Origin: Candidatus Woesearchaeota archaeon
GTDB taxonomy: Archaea; Nanobdellota; Nanobdellia; Woesearchaeales; BM511
Direction of reading: 5' to 3'
DNA: 34,059 nt
Assembly (NCBI GenBank): GCA_002867475.1
Contig: PKTL01000023.1
Span: forward strand, 1-34,059
Shown: piece by piece, positions 24,398-31,806 of the stretch
Numbering within the stretch: the stretch's first letter is position 1
Layout: each line of letters begins with the position of its first letter
Notes under the pieces: model-generated
The model's database searches: none
The model's input: the letters and a program-made list of their open reading frames with translations, nothing else
What the model was told of the DNA's origin: nothing
Translations under genes and position numbers: made by a program

Positions 24398-25339
24398 TTA
24401 TCTCTCATCAATCTTTTTGAAAGTATAATATAATCCAATTATTATCGCAATCATTATTCCAAGTATTCCAAAAAAACCATACTTAGAATCTGCAAAAGGG
24501 AGATAAGTGAAATTCATACCATAAAGCCCGCTGATCATTGTAGGAACAGCAATAATCACCGCAAGAAGAGTTATACGGTTCATGAAATTGTTAAGTTTCT
24601 GCTGAGCGATAGCAGACTGTAGATTGAAAAGCGAAAGCATTATCTCTTGCTGGATCTTAGCATTATCTCTTATCTCAAGATTATCATAATAAAGATCATT
24701 GAAGTTTTCCATATCTTTTTTTGTAAAACTCTTAAAAAAAGTCTTTCTCAAAGTGTTCAAAACTTCTTGGTTAGCAACAAGTGATTGATGGAAGAAACTA
24801 AGAGTAACACTACTATCATAAACCTTTTCAATCCAATTATTATCAAACTTATCCTCTTTTTTCTTCAAGAAAGTTGTAGTATTCTCAATACGATTAACAT
24901 GATTCAAAAAACCATCATTGATATGATCTAGTAGTTTAAACAAGAAATCGCCTGGCGAGAACTTAAAAAAATGTTTAGCCTTATTACTATCAAACTTTTT
25001 CATCAATCCATCAATGATAAGAGTGTTGCTATCTTCTAATGTGACAACAACCTGATTTTTTACGAATATCTTTATAGGTGCCGCAACAATATCTCCTTTT
25101 TCTCTTCTAGGAGTGTCATATGTGATAATAAGTGCACCTTCTTTTTCAAGTCTTGGTCTTTCCTCTTCTTCTAAAAAATCAGTAAAATACTCTTTTTCAA
25201 CATTTAATATTTTTGTCAAGAATTCTATCTCTTTTTCATCAGGTTTGACAGCTCTGACATAAGAAAGCTTACTTTTATTAAGATTACTTGTAGAAAGCTT
25301 CAAGATTTCATCATTTTTAAGAGTATAAATATCTAACAT
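24398..25339 (-). CDS. corA: CorA-family divalent cation channel
   Basis: 313 residues, the usual CorA size. A long N-terminal cytoplasmic domain and stalk helices are followed by two C-terminal membrane helices; the first ends in the signature YGMN (GLYGMNFTYLP), the second is GFFGILGIMIAIIIGLYYTF with a basic tail. CorA pentamers take up Mg2+ and sometimes Co2+ or Ni2+. The promoter has a TATA box inside a 25-bp palindrome, suggesting specific regulation. Confidence 0.93.
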   Translation of the reverse strand: MLDIYTLKNDEILKLSTSNLNKSKLSYVRAVKPDEKEIEFLTKILNVEKEYFTDFLEEEERPRLEKEGALIITYDTPRREKGDIVAAPIKIFVKNQVVVTLEDSNTLIIDGLMKKFDSNKAKHFFKFSPGDFLFKLLDHINDGFLNHVNRIENTTTFLKKKEDKFDNNWIEKVYDSSVTLSFFHQSLVANQEVLNTLRKTFFKSFTKKDMENFNDLYYDNLEIRDNAKIQQEIMLSLFNLQSAIAQQKLNNFMNRITLLAVIIAVPTMISGLYGMNFTYLPFADSKYGFFGILGIMIAIIIGLYYTFKKIDER

Positions 25340-25361
25340 AAAAAGAAGATAAAAAAAAGAA

Positions 25362-25371
25362 TTTATAAAAG
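25362..25371 (-). promoter_or_regulatory. TATA box of corA
   Basis: The minus strand reads TTTTATAAAT, centred 27 nt before the corA ATG at 25339, consistent with a leaderless transcript. Confidence 0.6.
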
Positions 25372-25389
25372 TTATTAAATAACTTTTAT
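25365..25389 (-). promoter_or_regulatory. Palindromic candidate operator over the corA TATA box
   Basis: ATAAAAGTTATT, one central base, then its exact complement AATAACTTTTAT: 12 of 12 arm positions match. It covers the TATA box and the BRE side of it, where a bound dimer would block TBP/TFB. Confidence 0.5.
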
Positions 25390-25393
25390 GCCT

Positions 25394-25407
25394 AGAGCTT
25401 TAGCTCT
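25394..25407. repeat. Short inverted repeat between aspS and corA
   Basis: AGAGCT-TT-AGCTCT, two six-base arms, followed on the plus strand by TTTT. No plus-strand gene ends here, so a terminator role is not obvious. Confidence 0.4.
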
Positions 25408-25444
25408 TTTTGTAAAAAGGTTCTTAAAACTTAAGGTTTCTTTA

Positions 25445-25474
25445 GTATGCATAAATTCAAAGAATTTAGCATAC
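25445..25474. repeat. Hairpin-forming inverted repeat after aspS
   Basis: GTATGC-A-TAAATTC, loop AAA, GAATTTA-GCATAC: thirteen pairs with one bulged base. On the minus strand it lies nine bases after the aspS stop, behind a run of seven T. It may protect the aspS mRNA 3' end, with the T-run as terminator. Confidence 0.5.
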
Positions 25475-25482
25475 AAAAAAAT

Positions 25483-27240
25483 CTAGGATTTTTTTAGTAT
25501 GTCCCACTTCATATGAAGATCTTTCAATTGCTGTTGATCAACATTGCTTGGACTTCCATCCATTGGACATTCAGCTGATTTATTCTTTGGAAAAGCTATA
25601 ACTTCTCTGATATCAGTTGTTCCTTGAATCATAGCAACCAATCTATCGAACCCTATAGCAAAACCGCCGTGAGGTGGTGCTCCATATTTGAATGCTTCCA
25701 AGAGAAATCCAAATCTTTCTTCTGCTTCTTCTTTAGGGAATCCAACAACATCCATAACTTTTTGCTGGATGGTTGGGTCATGAATTCTGATGCTTCCTGA
25801 TGCAAGCTCCACACCATTTAAAACCAAGTCATAGCATGATGCAAAAACCTTAGCTGGGTCAGATTCAATGTACTGCATGCACTCGCTTTGAGGCATTGTA
25901 AACATGTGGTGTGCGGGATCCCATTTTTCATCATCTTCATTCCATTCAAACAAGGGGAAATCTATAATCCATGCAAATCTAAATTCATCTTTATCAATCA
26001 ATTCAAGATCTTCTCCAAGCTTAAGCCTTAATCTACTGATAACATCATTACATTTATTTTTCTTATCAGCAATAAACATCAATATGCTTCCAGGCTTAGC
26101 ACCAATAGCATCAATCAATTCCTTTTGAACATCTTCATTGAAGAATTTAGCGATATTGGATTCAAGTCCATTTTCTGTAACTCTCATCCAAGCCATACCT
26201 TTTGCACCAAAGCTTTGACAATATTCAATATATCGATCAATCTCTTTTCTAGGGATGTCTTTTTCAGGATTTATACATTTGACAATGCCTTCTTTACTAG
26301 CAACATCTTTGAATACTGAGAAATCGCTTTTTTTCACTATTTCTGTAACTTCAGTAAGTTCCATTCCAAATCTTAAATCTGGTTTGTCATTACCAAACCG
26401 TTCCATTGATTCTTTATATGAAATTCTTGGGAAAGGAATTTGAACATCAATATTTTTTGTATCTTTCATTATAGATTTGATCATTCCTTCACAAACCTTA
26501 AATATGTCATCTTGTTCTGCAAAACTCATCTCAATATCTATTTGTGTGAATTCAGGTTGCCTGTCAGCTCGTAAATCTTCATCTCTTAAGCATCTAGCAA
26601 GTTGATAATATCTATCAAATCCTGATGCCATTAAAATCTGTTTGTAAAGCTGAGGGCTTTGAGGAAGAGCGTAAGCTTTTCCAGCGTTCACTCTGCTAGG
26701 AACAATATAATCTCTAGCTCCTTCAGGTGTAGCTTTTACGAGAAGTGGTGTTTCTATTTCTAAAAATTTTTCAGAGTTTAGATAATTTCTTGCAGCAAGA
26801 GCAGCTTTATGTCTAGTCACAAAATTGTTTTGCATACTAGATCTTCGTAGATCAAGATATCTGTATTTCATTCTTGCATCTTCATTTGCAATCTTATGCT
26901 CATCAACTTCAATTGGAGGAGTTAATGATTTGTTTAGGATTGTGAGATCACTAACTATTAATTCTATGTCTCCAGTATCTAAATTTGGGTTATTCATGCC
27001 TTCTTTTCTATTGTTGACTTTTCCTTTTACTTTGATTACATCTTCTCTTCTTAGCTTACTAGCTTCATCAAAATCCTTTATGTCTGGATTGAAGACTACT
27101 TGTGTAATTCCATATCTGTCTCTTAAATCAACAAAGATAACCCCTCCATGATCTCTGGGTTTTGATACCCATCCTGAGAGAGTGACTTCTTGTCCTTCAT
27201 CTGTTTTTCTTAATTCTCCGCATGTGTGTGTTCTGTGCAT
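25483..27240 (-). CDS. aspS: Aspartyl-tRNA synthetase, bacterial type
   Basis: 585 residues from the ATG at 27240, which has AAGGGTG six bases upstream; the track's GTG at 27249 is less likely. The length and the GAD insertion (about residues 285-425, between motifs 2 and 3) mark the bacterial form; archaeal AspRS is about 430 residues without it. Visible parts: anticodon-binding OB fold (LSGWVSKPRDHGGVIFVDLR), motif 1 region, motif 2 RCLRDEDLRADRQPEFTQID and motif 3 GFAIGFDRLVAMI. His in DHGG and Gly in RKEGMNNPN match residues linked to non-discriminating bacterial enzymes. Such an enzyme would make Asp-tRNA-Asn for GatCAB. Probably acquired from bacteria. Confidence 0.95.
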   Translation of the reverse strand: MHRTHTCGELRKTDEGQEVTLSGWVSKPRDHGGVIFVDLRDRYGITQVVFNPDIKDFDEASKLRREDVIKVKGKVNNRKEGMNNPNLDTGDIELIVSDLTILNKSLTPPIEVDEHKIANEDARMKYRYLDLRRSSMQNNFVTRHKAALAARNYLNSEKFLEIETPLLVKATPEGARDYIVPSRVNAGKAYALPQSPQLYKQILMASGFDRYYQLARCLRDEDLRADRQPEFTQIDIEMSFAEQDDIFKVCEGMIKSIMKDTKNIDVQIPFPRISYKESMERFGNDKPDLRFGMELTEVTEIVKKSDFSVFKDVASKEGIVKCINPEKDIPRKEIDRYIEYCQSFGAKGMAWMRVTENGLESNIAKFFNEDVQKELIDAIGAKPGSILMFIADKKNKCNDVISRLRLKLGEDLELIDKDEFRFAWIIDFPLFEWNEDDEKWDPAHHMFTMPQSECMQYIESDPAKVFASCYDLVLNGVELASGSIRIHDPTIQQKVMDVVGFPKEEAEERFGFLLEAFKYGAPPHGGFAIGFDRLVAMIQGTTDIREVIAFPKNKSAECPMDGSPSNVDQQQLKDLHMKWDILKKS

Positions 27241-27246
27241 GGTTTT

Positions 27247-27253
27247 CACCCTT
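27247..27253 (-). promoter_or_regulatory. Shine-Dalgarno site of aspS
   Basis: The minus strand reads AAGGGTG, six bases before the ATG at 27240. It indicates a leadered mRNA. Confidence 0.6.
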
Positions 27254-27280
27254 ATTTAGTATGGTTTTGGATTAGGATTC

Positions 27281-27291
27281 TATATATAAAG
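27281..27291 (-). promoter_or_regulatory. TATA box of aspS
   Basis: The minus strand reads CTTTATATATA, centred about 46 nt before the ATG. Transcription would begin near 27260, leaving a leader of about 20 nt that includes the Shine-Dalgarno site. Confidence 0.55.
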
Positions 27292-27421
27292 ATATCGGGA
27301 TAAATTTATTTTTCAAAACCTTTATACAGTAAACCTAGTTTAAGAATGTTTTTCAAATAAAAAACTTTATATATCAGTTCATTTAGTGTAATGATTATAT
27401 TAAAATATTGAATTGGTTATA

Positions 27422-27697
27422 ATGAAAAAAGAAGCGATTGGTTCACAAAGTGTATTTAATTTTTTGATTAAAGATAAATATTACAAGCTTTTAAAACTTT
27501 TTTTTGATAATCCAAATTCAAAATTCTATGTCAATCAAGTCAAGGAACTAACAGGAATATCACCAAGAATGGTGGTAGAAGAATTGAAAAACCTTGAAAA
27601 ACAGAAGATACTAACAAGCGAAAAACTTGCAAACGCTCTTTTCTATACATTGAATAAAAATTCCATCACAAAAAAGATTGAGGTGATATTCAAATGA
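27422..27697 (+). CDS. Winged-helix DNA-binding protein, 91 aa
   Basis: The ATG at 27422 is preferred to the TTG at 27413. The segment KYYKLLKLFFDNPNSKFYVN, then QVKELTGISPRMVVEELKNL and EKQKILTSEKLANALFYTLN fits a small winged helix-turn-helix with the recognition helix in SPRMVVEELKNL. It is coupled by ATGA overlap to a membrane protein gene, so the regulator may control or sense through that partner. Confidence 0.75.
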   Translation: MKKEAIGSQSVFNFLIKDKYYKLLKLFFDNPNSKFYVNQVKELTGISPRMVVEELKNLEKQKILTSEKLANALFYTLNKNSITKKIEVIFK

Positions 27698-28365
27698 GAA
27701 ACTCACTTCCAATACTCATAGTATCTCTTGCTTTAATTTTCATTCTTCTTTTTTCAGGAGGAAAAATGAATTCTACTGATTCAAATTTGGAATCACCAAA
27801 AGATATTATGACTTTTGAAAATAGTCCTTATTCATCAATTCTTCTTATAATAGCATGCATATCTTTGTTGGCATATATAGAATTCTTGAATATAAGAAAA
27901 GATGAATTAAGGCTTTTCAGTCTTGATTATGATGTTTTGAGAAATCTAATTATTTTTATTATCAGTTTTAGTATGTTTAGCCTTGTCACACTTCTTCCCC
28001 CGGACCTGGACTTCGTAATGAAGATTATGTCATGGGCGTTCCTCGGAGCGCTCATGATCCAGGTCACTTTTTTTATTGGAAGAAAAAATCATGAAGAATA
28101 TGAAAAAGAAATAAAAAGATTGATCGAATATATAGAGAAATCTAGTGATGTAAATCATTCAAAACATGAGCTTTTAAAAAAAGGATGGAATAAGGATATG
28201 ATCAATGAAGCCATCATCAGAACTTTAAAATTAGAGCATGACGCAATGAAACTAATCAATTATGAAAAAAAGCATCATCATAAGAAAAATGATGTTAAGC
28301 ATGAACTTTTATTTGCAGGTTGGAACGAAAAACTAGTTGATGAACTCATAAAACGACATTGGTAA
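27694..28365 (+). CDS. Four-helix membrane protein with two C-terminal GW repeats
   Basis: 223 residues, family not recognised. Membrane segments are near residues 4-21, 47-64, 83-101 and 110-127; the cytoplasmic tail is charged. The tail holds two similar units, HELLKKGWNKDMINEAI and HELLFAGWNEKLVDELI, separated by a His/Lys-rich linker (KKHHHKKND). Similar GW-type helical units occur as small interaction motifs, but I cannot name the domain. Codons for residues 102-124 are strikingly GC-rich and foldable, unlike the rest of the gene. ATGA overlap with the winged-helix gene. Confidence 0.7.
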   Translation: MRNSLPILIVSLALIFILLFSGGKMNSTDSNLESPKDIMTFENSPYSSILLIIACISLLAYIEFLNIRKDELRLFSLDYDVLRNLIIFIISFSMFSLVTLLPPDLDFVMKIMSWAFLGALMIQVTFFIGRKNHEEYEKEIKRLIEYIEKSSDVNHSKHELLKKGWNKDMINEAIIRTLKLEHDAMKLINYEKKHHHKKNDVKHELLFAGWNEKLVDELIKRHW

Positions 28366-28371
28366 ATTCAA

Positions 28372-29025
28372 TCAATCTAATATTTCGACTTTACATGAAC
28401 TGAGCTTTTCAAATTCTTCAGCAGCTTCTCTTGTACCAACAATACTATTATAATGCATAGGAATTGCAAACATTTTCGGATTGATGAGATCACAAGCTTT
28501 AGCAGCTTCATTAGCATCCATAGTATAAGTTCCACCAACAGGAAGAAGTGCTACATCACAATTGATATCTTTCATTTCAGGAATAACATCTGTATCTCCT
28601 GCATGATAAACCTTTATCCCATTAAAATTCAATATGTATCCTATCCATTCATTGGATTTTTCATGAAATTTTTTATCAATATTATATGATGGAACTGTTT
28701 CAACACCAATACTTTTAATCTCTCCTTTAAATCCTAGATTTACAATTATAATATTTTCTTCTGGAATATTAAGAGGATTCTCTTTTAATTTATCTGTACA
28801 ATTTTCAGGTATGACAAGAATTGTATCTTTATCAATAATTTTTTTCAAATCAGTAACACTATAATGGTCATAATGGTGATGTGTTATAAAAATAATATCT
28901 GCTTTTTCTTTTGTATTGATTTGAAAAGGGTCAATAAACACATTCTTTTCAGCATATCTTATTAAAAAACTTGCATGACCAAGCCAGTTTAAACTTACAT
29001 TTTCACTTAGATTTAATTCTCTCAT
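28372..29025 (-). CDS. UlaG-like metallo-beta-lactamase-fold hydrolase
   Basis: 217 residues. Metal-site motifs of the MBL fold are present: FITHHHYDHYSVTDL (HxHxDH), YHAGDTDVIPEM and a late PMHYNS. The start, LNWLGHASFLIRYAEKNVFI, is the typical opening of UPF0173/UlaG-like proteins. These hydrolyse diverse phosphoesters or lactones; the substrate is not predictable. The ATG is about 28 nt from a TATA box shared with the divergent HAD gene. Confidence 0.88.
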   Translation of the reverse strand: MRELNLSENVSLNWLGHASFLIRYAEKNVFIDPFQINTKEKADIIFITHHHYDHYSVTDLKKIIDKDTILVIPENCTDKLKENPLNIPEENIIIVNLGFKGEIKSIGVETVPSYNIDKKFHEKSNEWIGYILNFNGIKVYHAGDTDVIPEMKDINCDVALLPVGGTYTMDANEAAKACDLINPKMFAIPMHYNSIVGTREAAEEFEKLSSCKVEILD

Positions 29026-29046
29026 AAAATAATTTAATTAGAAAGA

Positions 29047-29058
29047 TTAATATAAATC
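29047..29058. promoter_or_regulatory. Shared bidirectional TATA box, MBL / HAD genes
   Basis: TTAATATAAATC on the plus strand and TTTATATTAA on the minus strand. The centre (29053) is about 29 nt from the HAD ATG (29082) and 28 nt from the MBL ATG (29025), as at hisS. Confidence 0.6.
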
Positions 29059-29081
29059 TTTTGAAAATTCTAAAAAACACT

Positions 29082-29717
29082 ATGAAAAAAGCATTGATAT
29101 TTGATTGGGATGGGACAATAGCACATAAAGAATTAGCAACGATAGCAGCAGTAAAACAGATGAACATGATGGGAATGGATGTAACTATCGAAAAGATGCA
29201 TGAATTTCAAAAAACACATTCACATTATGATGATGTTTTTTCAACTATGAGAAAACTGGTTGGAAACTATGATGATTCTGTGATAATACCTTTGACAACA
29301 AACCTATTTCAATTCTTTTATCTAGAAACAGCAAACAAAAATCCTTCTGAAATATTCTATAAAGATATGTTTGATGTATTAAATGAGCTAAAAAAAGATT
29401 ATAAGCTACTCATAGCAAGCAATCTTCGCCAAGACATACTTGAGCCAATAACCGAAAAGTATTGTCCAAATCTTTTCGATAAGGTTTACGCAAATACTCC
29501 TGACTTAAAATATTCAAAAACAGATCTAGTCAAAAAAGCCTGTGATGAATATGAATGTATTTCTATGATAGGAGACAGGGAAGATGATATTAATGCAGGA
29601 ACTCGAAATGATCTAGAAACAGTTATTGTCTCTTGGGGTTACAGAAACGGAGAAAAATGCAATCCTACTCATAGGATAGAATCTCCATTAGAATTGTTGA
29701 AGATATACAAATTATGA
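29082..29717 (+). CDS. HAD-family hydrolase (phosphoglycolate phosphatase-like)
   Basis: 211 residues from the ATG at 29082; the TTG at 29061 used by the track would lie upstream of the expected transcript start. HAD motif I is LIFDWDGTIAH (Asp8, Asp10), motif II LIASNLRQDIL, the Lys lies in YSKTDLVKKAC and motif III is MIGDREDDINAGTRN. The small helical cap of class I HADs sits between motifs I and II. The natural substrate is unknown. Confidence 0.85.
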   Translation: MKKALIFDWDGTIAHKELATIAAVKQMNMMGMDVTIEKMHEFQKTHSHYDDVFSTMRKLVGNYDDSVIIPLTTNLFQFFYLETANKNPSEIFYKDMFDVLNELKKDYKLLIASNLRQDILEPITEKYCPNLFDKVYANTPDLKYSKTDLVKKACDEYECISMIGDREDDINAGTRNDLETVIVSWGYRNGEKCNPTHRIESPLELLKIYKL

Positions 29718-29787
29718 TTGTGCAAAAATATAGCACATTTTCCACTTCAAAATAATATTTATAAATAAATCTAAGATTTAATAGGTT

Positions 29788-30930
29788 ATGAAAGGTAAAA
29801 ATTTTAATCCGATCCTATTTCTAGCGTCACTTGGCGCAGGGGGAATAGCAGTTATGCCATTCGCATTTCTGCAATACGTTTATTATAAGGGTGCAGGCCT
29901 AGTAACAATGTCAGGAGTTGGTCATGGAACCATATCAGCAAGCCAAGAATTATTATTCTATAGTTTAGAAGCAGTGATGGTTGTCTTTACAATAATCCAT
30001 CTGATTTTAACCGTTGTTTTTACAAAGAGATTGATCAAATGGGTTGGTACAAAAGAATATCATTCATTAATCAATGATCCATTGAAAAATGCAGGGATCT
30101 TAGCAGCATTCTTAAGTTATACTATGACTATGAATGTTGTAATAGGACCCATAAGATATTTTGTTCCTTGGGTCTCATCTAATTTACAGAATATGATGCT
30201 TCCAGCATTCCTTGGATGGTTGGTGATATATATACTTCTATTAAGGATGGTTATAAAACTGCTTAGGATTTCATTCACACACGATTTTGACGTGAGTAAG
30301 ATAAGCTTTGGATGGTTGCTTTATCCATTCTCCATAGGTATGGTTGCAGTTGTTGGTGCAGGAATTGCAGCAATAGGAAACAACACAACACTTTCAAACG
30401 CAGCAGCTTTCTTAACACTTATCATGGCAAGCATGGGATTGTTTCTTTTGATAGTTAAGATGATATCTATATTCAAAAGTCATTTTGCAGCAAAAGGACT
30501 TCCTGAAAAACAATTCATGCCAAGCTTTTTGATAGTCGTACCAAACATAACACTTTATGCAATAACCTTTTTTAGATTAGGACATTATCTAGAAAAACAC
30601 TTAGGTTATCACTTAGATTATTTCTTTTATTTTGTAATCCTTGGTTCGGTGGCATTCCAAGTATGGTATCTTATTTTTGGGCTTGCTCTTCTTTGGGACT
30701 ATTTCAAAAGAGATTTCTTCAGAAAAGAATACTATCCTTCAATGTGGGGATTTGTATGTCCAGTAGTTGCTTTTGCAGTACTTGGAGCATTCGCACATAA
30801 GATATATCCAAATATGGTATTCTATTGGACTATGATAGTTTCAATGGCTGTTGCTGTAGTACTATTCTTATTCTTACTTAGAAGACATCTTGGATGCGAA
30901 AAAGGAGTTAAAAGAATAGATTGCATCTAA
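29788..30930 (+). CDS. SLAC1/TehA-like (TDT family) membrane transporter, putative
   Basis: 380 residues with about ten hydrophobic helices. The opening NPILFLASLGAGGIAVMPFAF, the run of Gly-rich helices and the pattern of paired helices resemble the tellurite-resistance/dicarboxylate transporter (TDT) family, which includes anion channels of SLAC1 type. There is no short diagnostic motif, so this is by overall architecture. The tail is basic with two cysteines (LGCEKGVKRIDCI). The 3' end overlaps the Lrp-like gene by 4 nt in convergent orientation. Confidence 0.55.
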   Translation: MKGKNFNPILFLASLGAGGIAVMPFAFLQYVYYKGAGLVTMSGVGHGTISASQELLFYSLEAVMVVFTIIHLILTVVFTKRLIKWVGTKEYHSLINDPLKNAGILAAFLSYTMTMNVVIGPIRYFVPWVSSNLQNMMLPAFLGWLVIYILLLRMVIKLLRISFTHDFDVSKISFGWLLYPFSIGMVAVVGAGIAAIGNNTTLSNAAAFLTLIMASMGLFLLIVKMISIFKSHFAAKGLPEKQFMPSFLIVVPNITLYAITFFRLGHYLEKHLGYHLDYFFYFVILGSVAFQVWYLIFGLALLWDYFKRDFFRKEYYPSMWGFVCPVVAFAVLGAFAHKIYPNMVFYWTMIVSMAVAVVLFLFLLRRHLGCEKGVKRIDCI

Positions 30931-31499
30931 CAGCAATCATCTTTTTTATTTTTTTTTGTTATCTCTTCAAATAAATTTATGTTAGGTGAGGATCCTATTT
31001 CTTTTGAAAAAATTATTTTTAATAGGTCTTTTGGACTATTTTTTATAAAACTTTGATCGCTAAGATATATTATTTTTTCAATATTCAAATAATCATTATA
31101 AACTCTTTGTATCTCATTAAAATATTTATTTGCAATTATATTATTTTTGAATGCATATGTGACTATATAACTAAAATCTTTTTCACTTGTACGTATAGCA
31201 TTCACAATTTGTGGTGCACTCATTATCTTTTTAACATCTTCTTCAGATAGTTCTTTCCACCATTTAGGTGTCACGCTATAGAAAATCATAACATAGCATT
31301 TTATTCCAAGTAGATTATAATTAATGCTTGTAGAAAAACCGTTTATAATTTTTTTATCAATTAATTTTTCACGTATCCGAGATATGCTTGATACTGTTAA
31401 TTTCATTTTATTTGCGATTTCTGAATCTGTTATTCTTCCATTTTTGCATAGAAAACCTAATACTTTTTGCTCGTTTTTAGTCAATTTTATTTCTTCCAT
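30927..31499 (-). CDS. Lrp/AsnC-like transcriptional regulator
   Basis: 190 residues. The N-terminal winged helix-turn-helix reads KLTKNEQKVLGFLCKNGRITD then SEIANKMKLTVSSISRIREKLIDKKII, as in Lrp/AsnC proteins. The remainder has an alternating strand/helix pattern (YVMIFYSVTP, FSYIVTYAFKNN) compatible with a divergent RAM-like effector domain, with a C-terminal extension ending KKDDCC. The terminal Cys pair could bind metal or form a disulphide, which is speculation. The divergent intergenic region contains a perfect inverted repeat that could be its operator. Confidence 0.75.
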   Translation of the reverse strand: MEEIKLTKNEQKVLGFLCKNGRITDSEIANKMKLTVSSISRIREKLIDKKIINGFSTSINYNLLGIKCYVMIFYSVTPKWWKELSEEDVKKIMSAPQIVNAIRTSEKDFSYIVTYAFKNNIIANKYFNEIQRVYNDYLNIEKIIYLSDQSFIKNSPKDLLKIIFSKEIGSSPNINLFEEITKKNKKDDCC

Positions 31500-31559
31500 T
31501 TTATTTTTGCTATTTTTTAGCTTATTTTTACTTTTTTAATATATAATTTTGCGGAGATA

Positions 31560-31587
31560 TTTATATATGTTTCTTTTCATATATAAA
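31560..31587. promoter_or_regulatory. Inverted repeat, candidate operator for the Lrp-like regulator
   Basis: TTTATATATG, eight bases, CATATATAAA: both ten-base arms match exactly. It lies in the 122-nt gap between the Lrp-like gene and the divergent small-protein/sensor operon. Confidence 0.5.
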
Positions 31588-31610
31588 ATTTATACTTTTA
31601 ATTAGGTAAA

Positions 31611-31615
31611 GAGGT
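31611..31615 (+). promoter_or_regulatory. Shine-Dalgarno site of the 55-aa gene
   Basis: GAGGT lies six bases before the ATG at 31622 and supports translation of this short ORF. Confidence 0.55.
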
Positions 31616-31621
31616 AGATAA

Positions 31622-31789
31622 ATGAGTAAAAAAGAACAATGTAAAGTTTTGATGGGCGATCTTTTTGGTCCAGCTTCTGCAAATCTTGTTGATTCTATGA
31701 GTGAAGATGAGTGTGTGCAGAAATGCAGAGCTAAAGCAAGCGCATTTCTTGGTGAGGATAAAGCAAAAGTATTTGACGATATTAAATAA
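31622..31789 (+). CDS. Small Cys-containing protein, 55 aa, upstream of the Cache sensor
   Basis: This gene is too short for the ORF track. It has an ATG start with a GAGGT ribosome site and ends at TAA 17 nt before the sensor gene. The product is soluble, begins MSKKEQCKVLMGDLFGPAS and contains DECVQKCRAKASAFLG, a CxxxC pair within a predicted helix, plus an earlier Cys7. The Gly/Asp/Ala-rich pattern and good codon use suggest a real, folded helical protein. I do not recognise the family. Location implies a role with the sensor. Confidence 0.7.
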   Translation: MSKKEQCKVLMGDLFGPASANLVDSMSEDECVQKCRAKASAFLGEDKAKVFDDIK

Positions 31790-31794
31790 GTTAT

Positions 31795-31800
31795 GAGGTG
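31795..31800 (+). promoter_or_regulatory. Shine-Dalgarno site of the Cache sensor
   Basis: GAGGTG is six bases before the ATG at 31807 and identical to the site before the CZB chemoreceptor. It rules against the GTG start at 31798. Confidence 0.7.
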
Positions 31801-31806
31801 CAAATT

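Noticed and set aside
25394-25410. Hairpin plus T-run as a plus-strand terminator
   Set aside because: No plus-strand gene ends upstream; both neighbours are on the minus strand.
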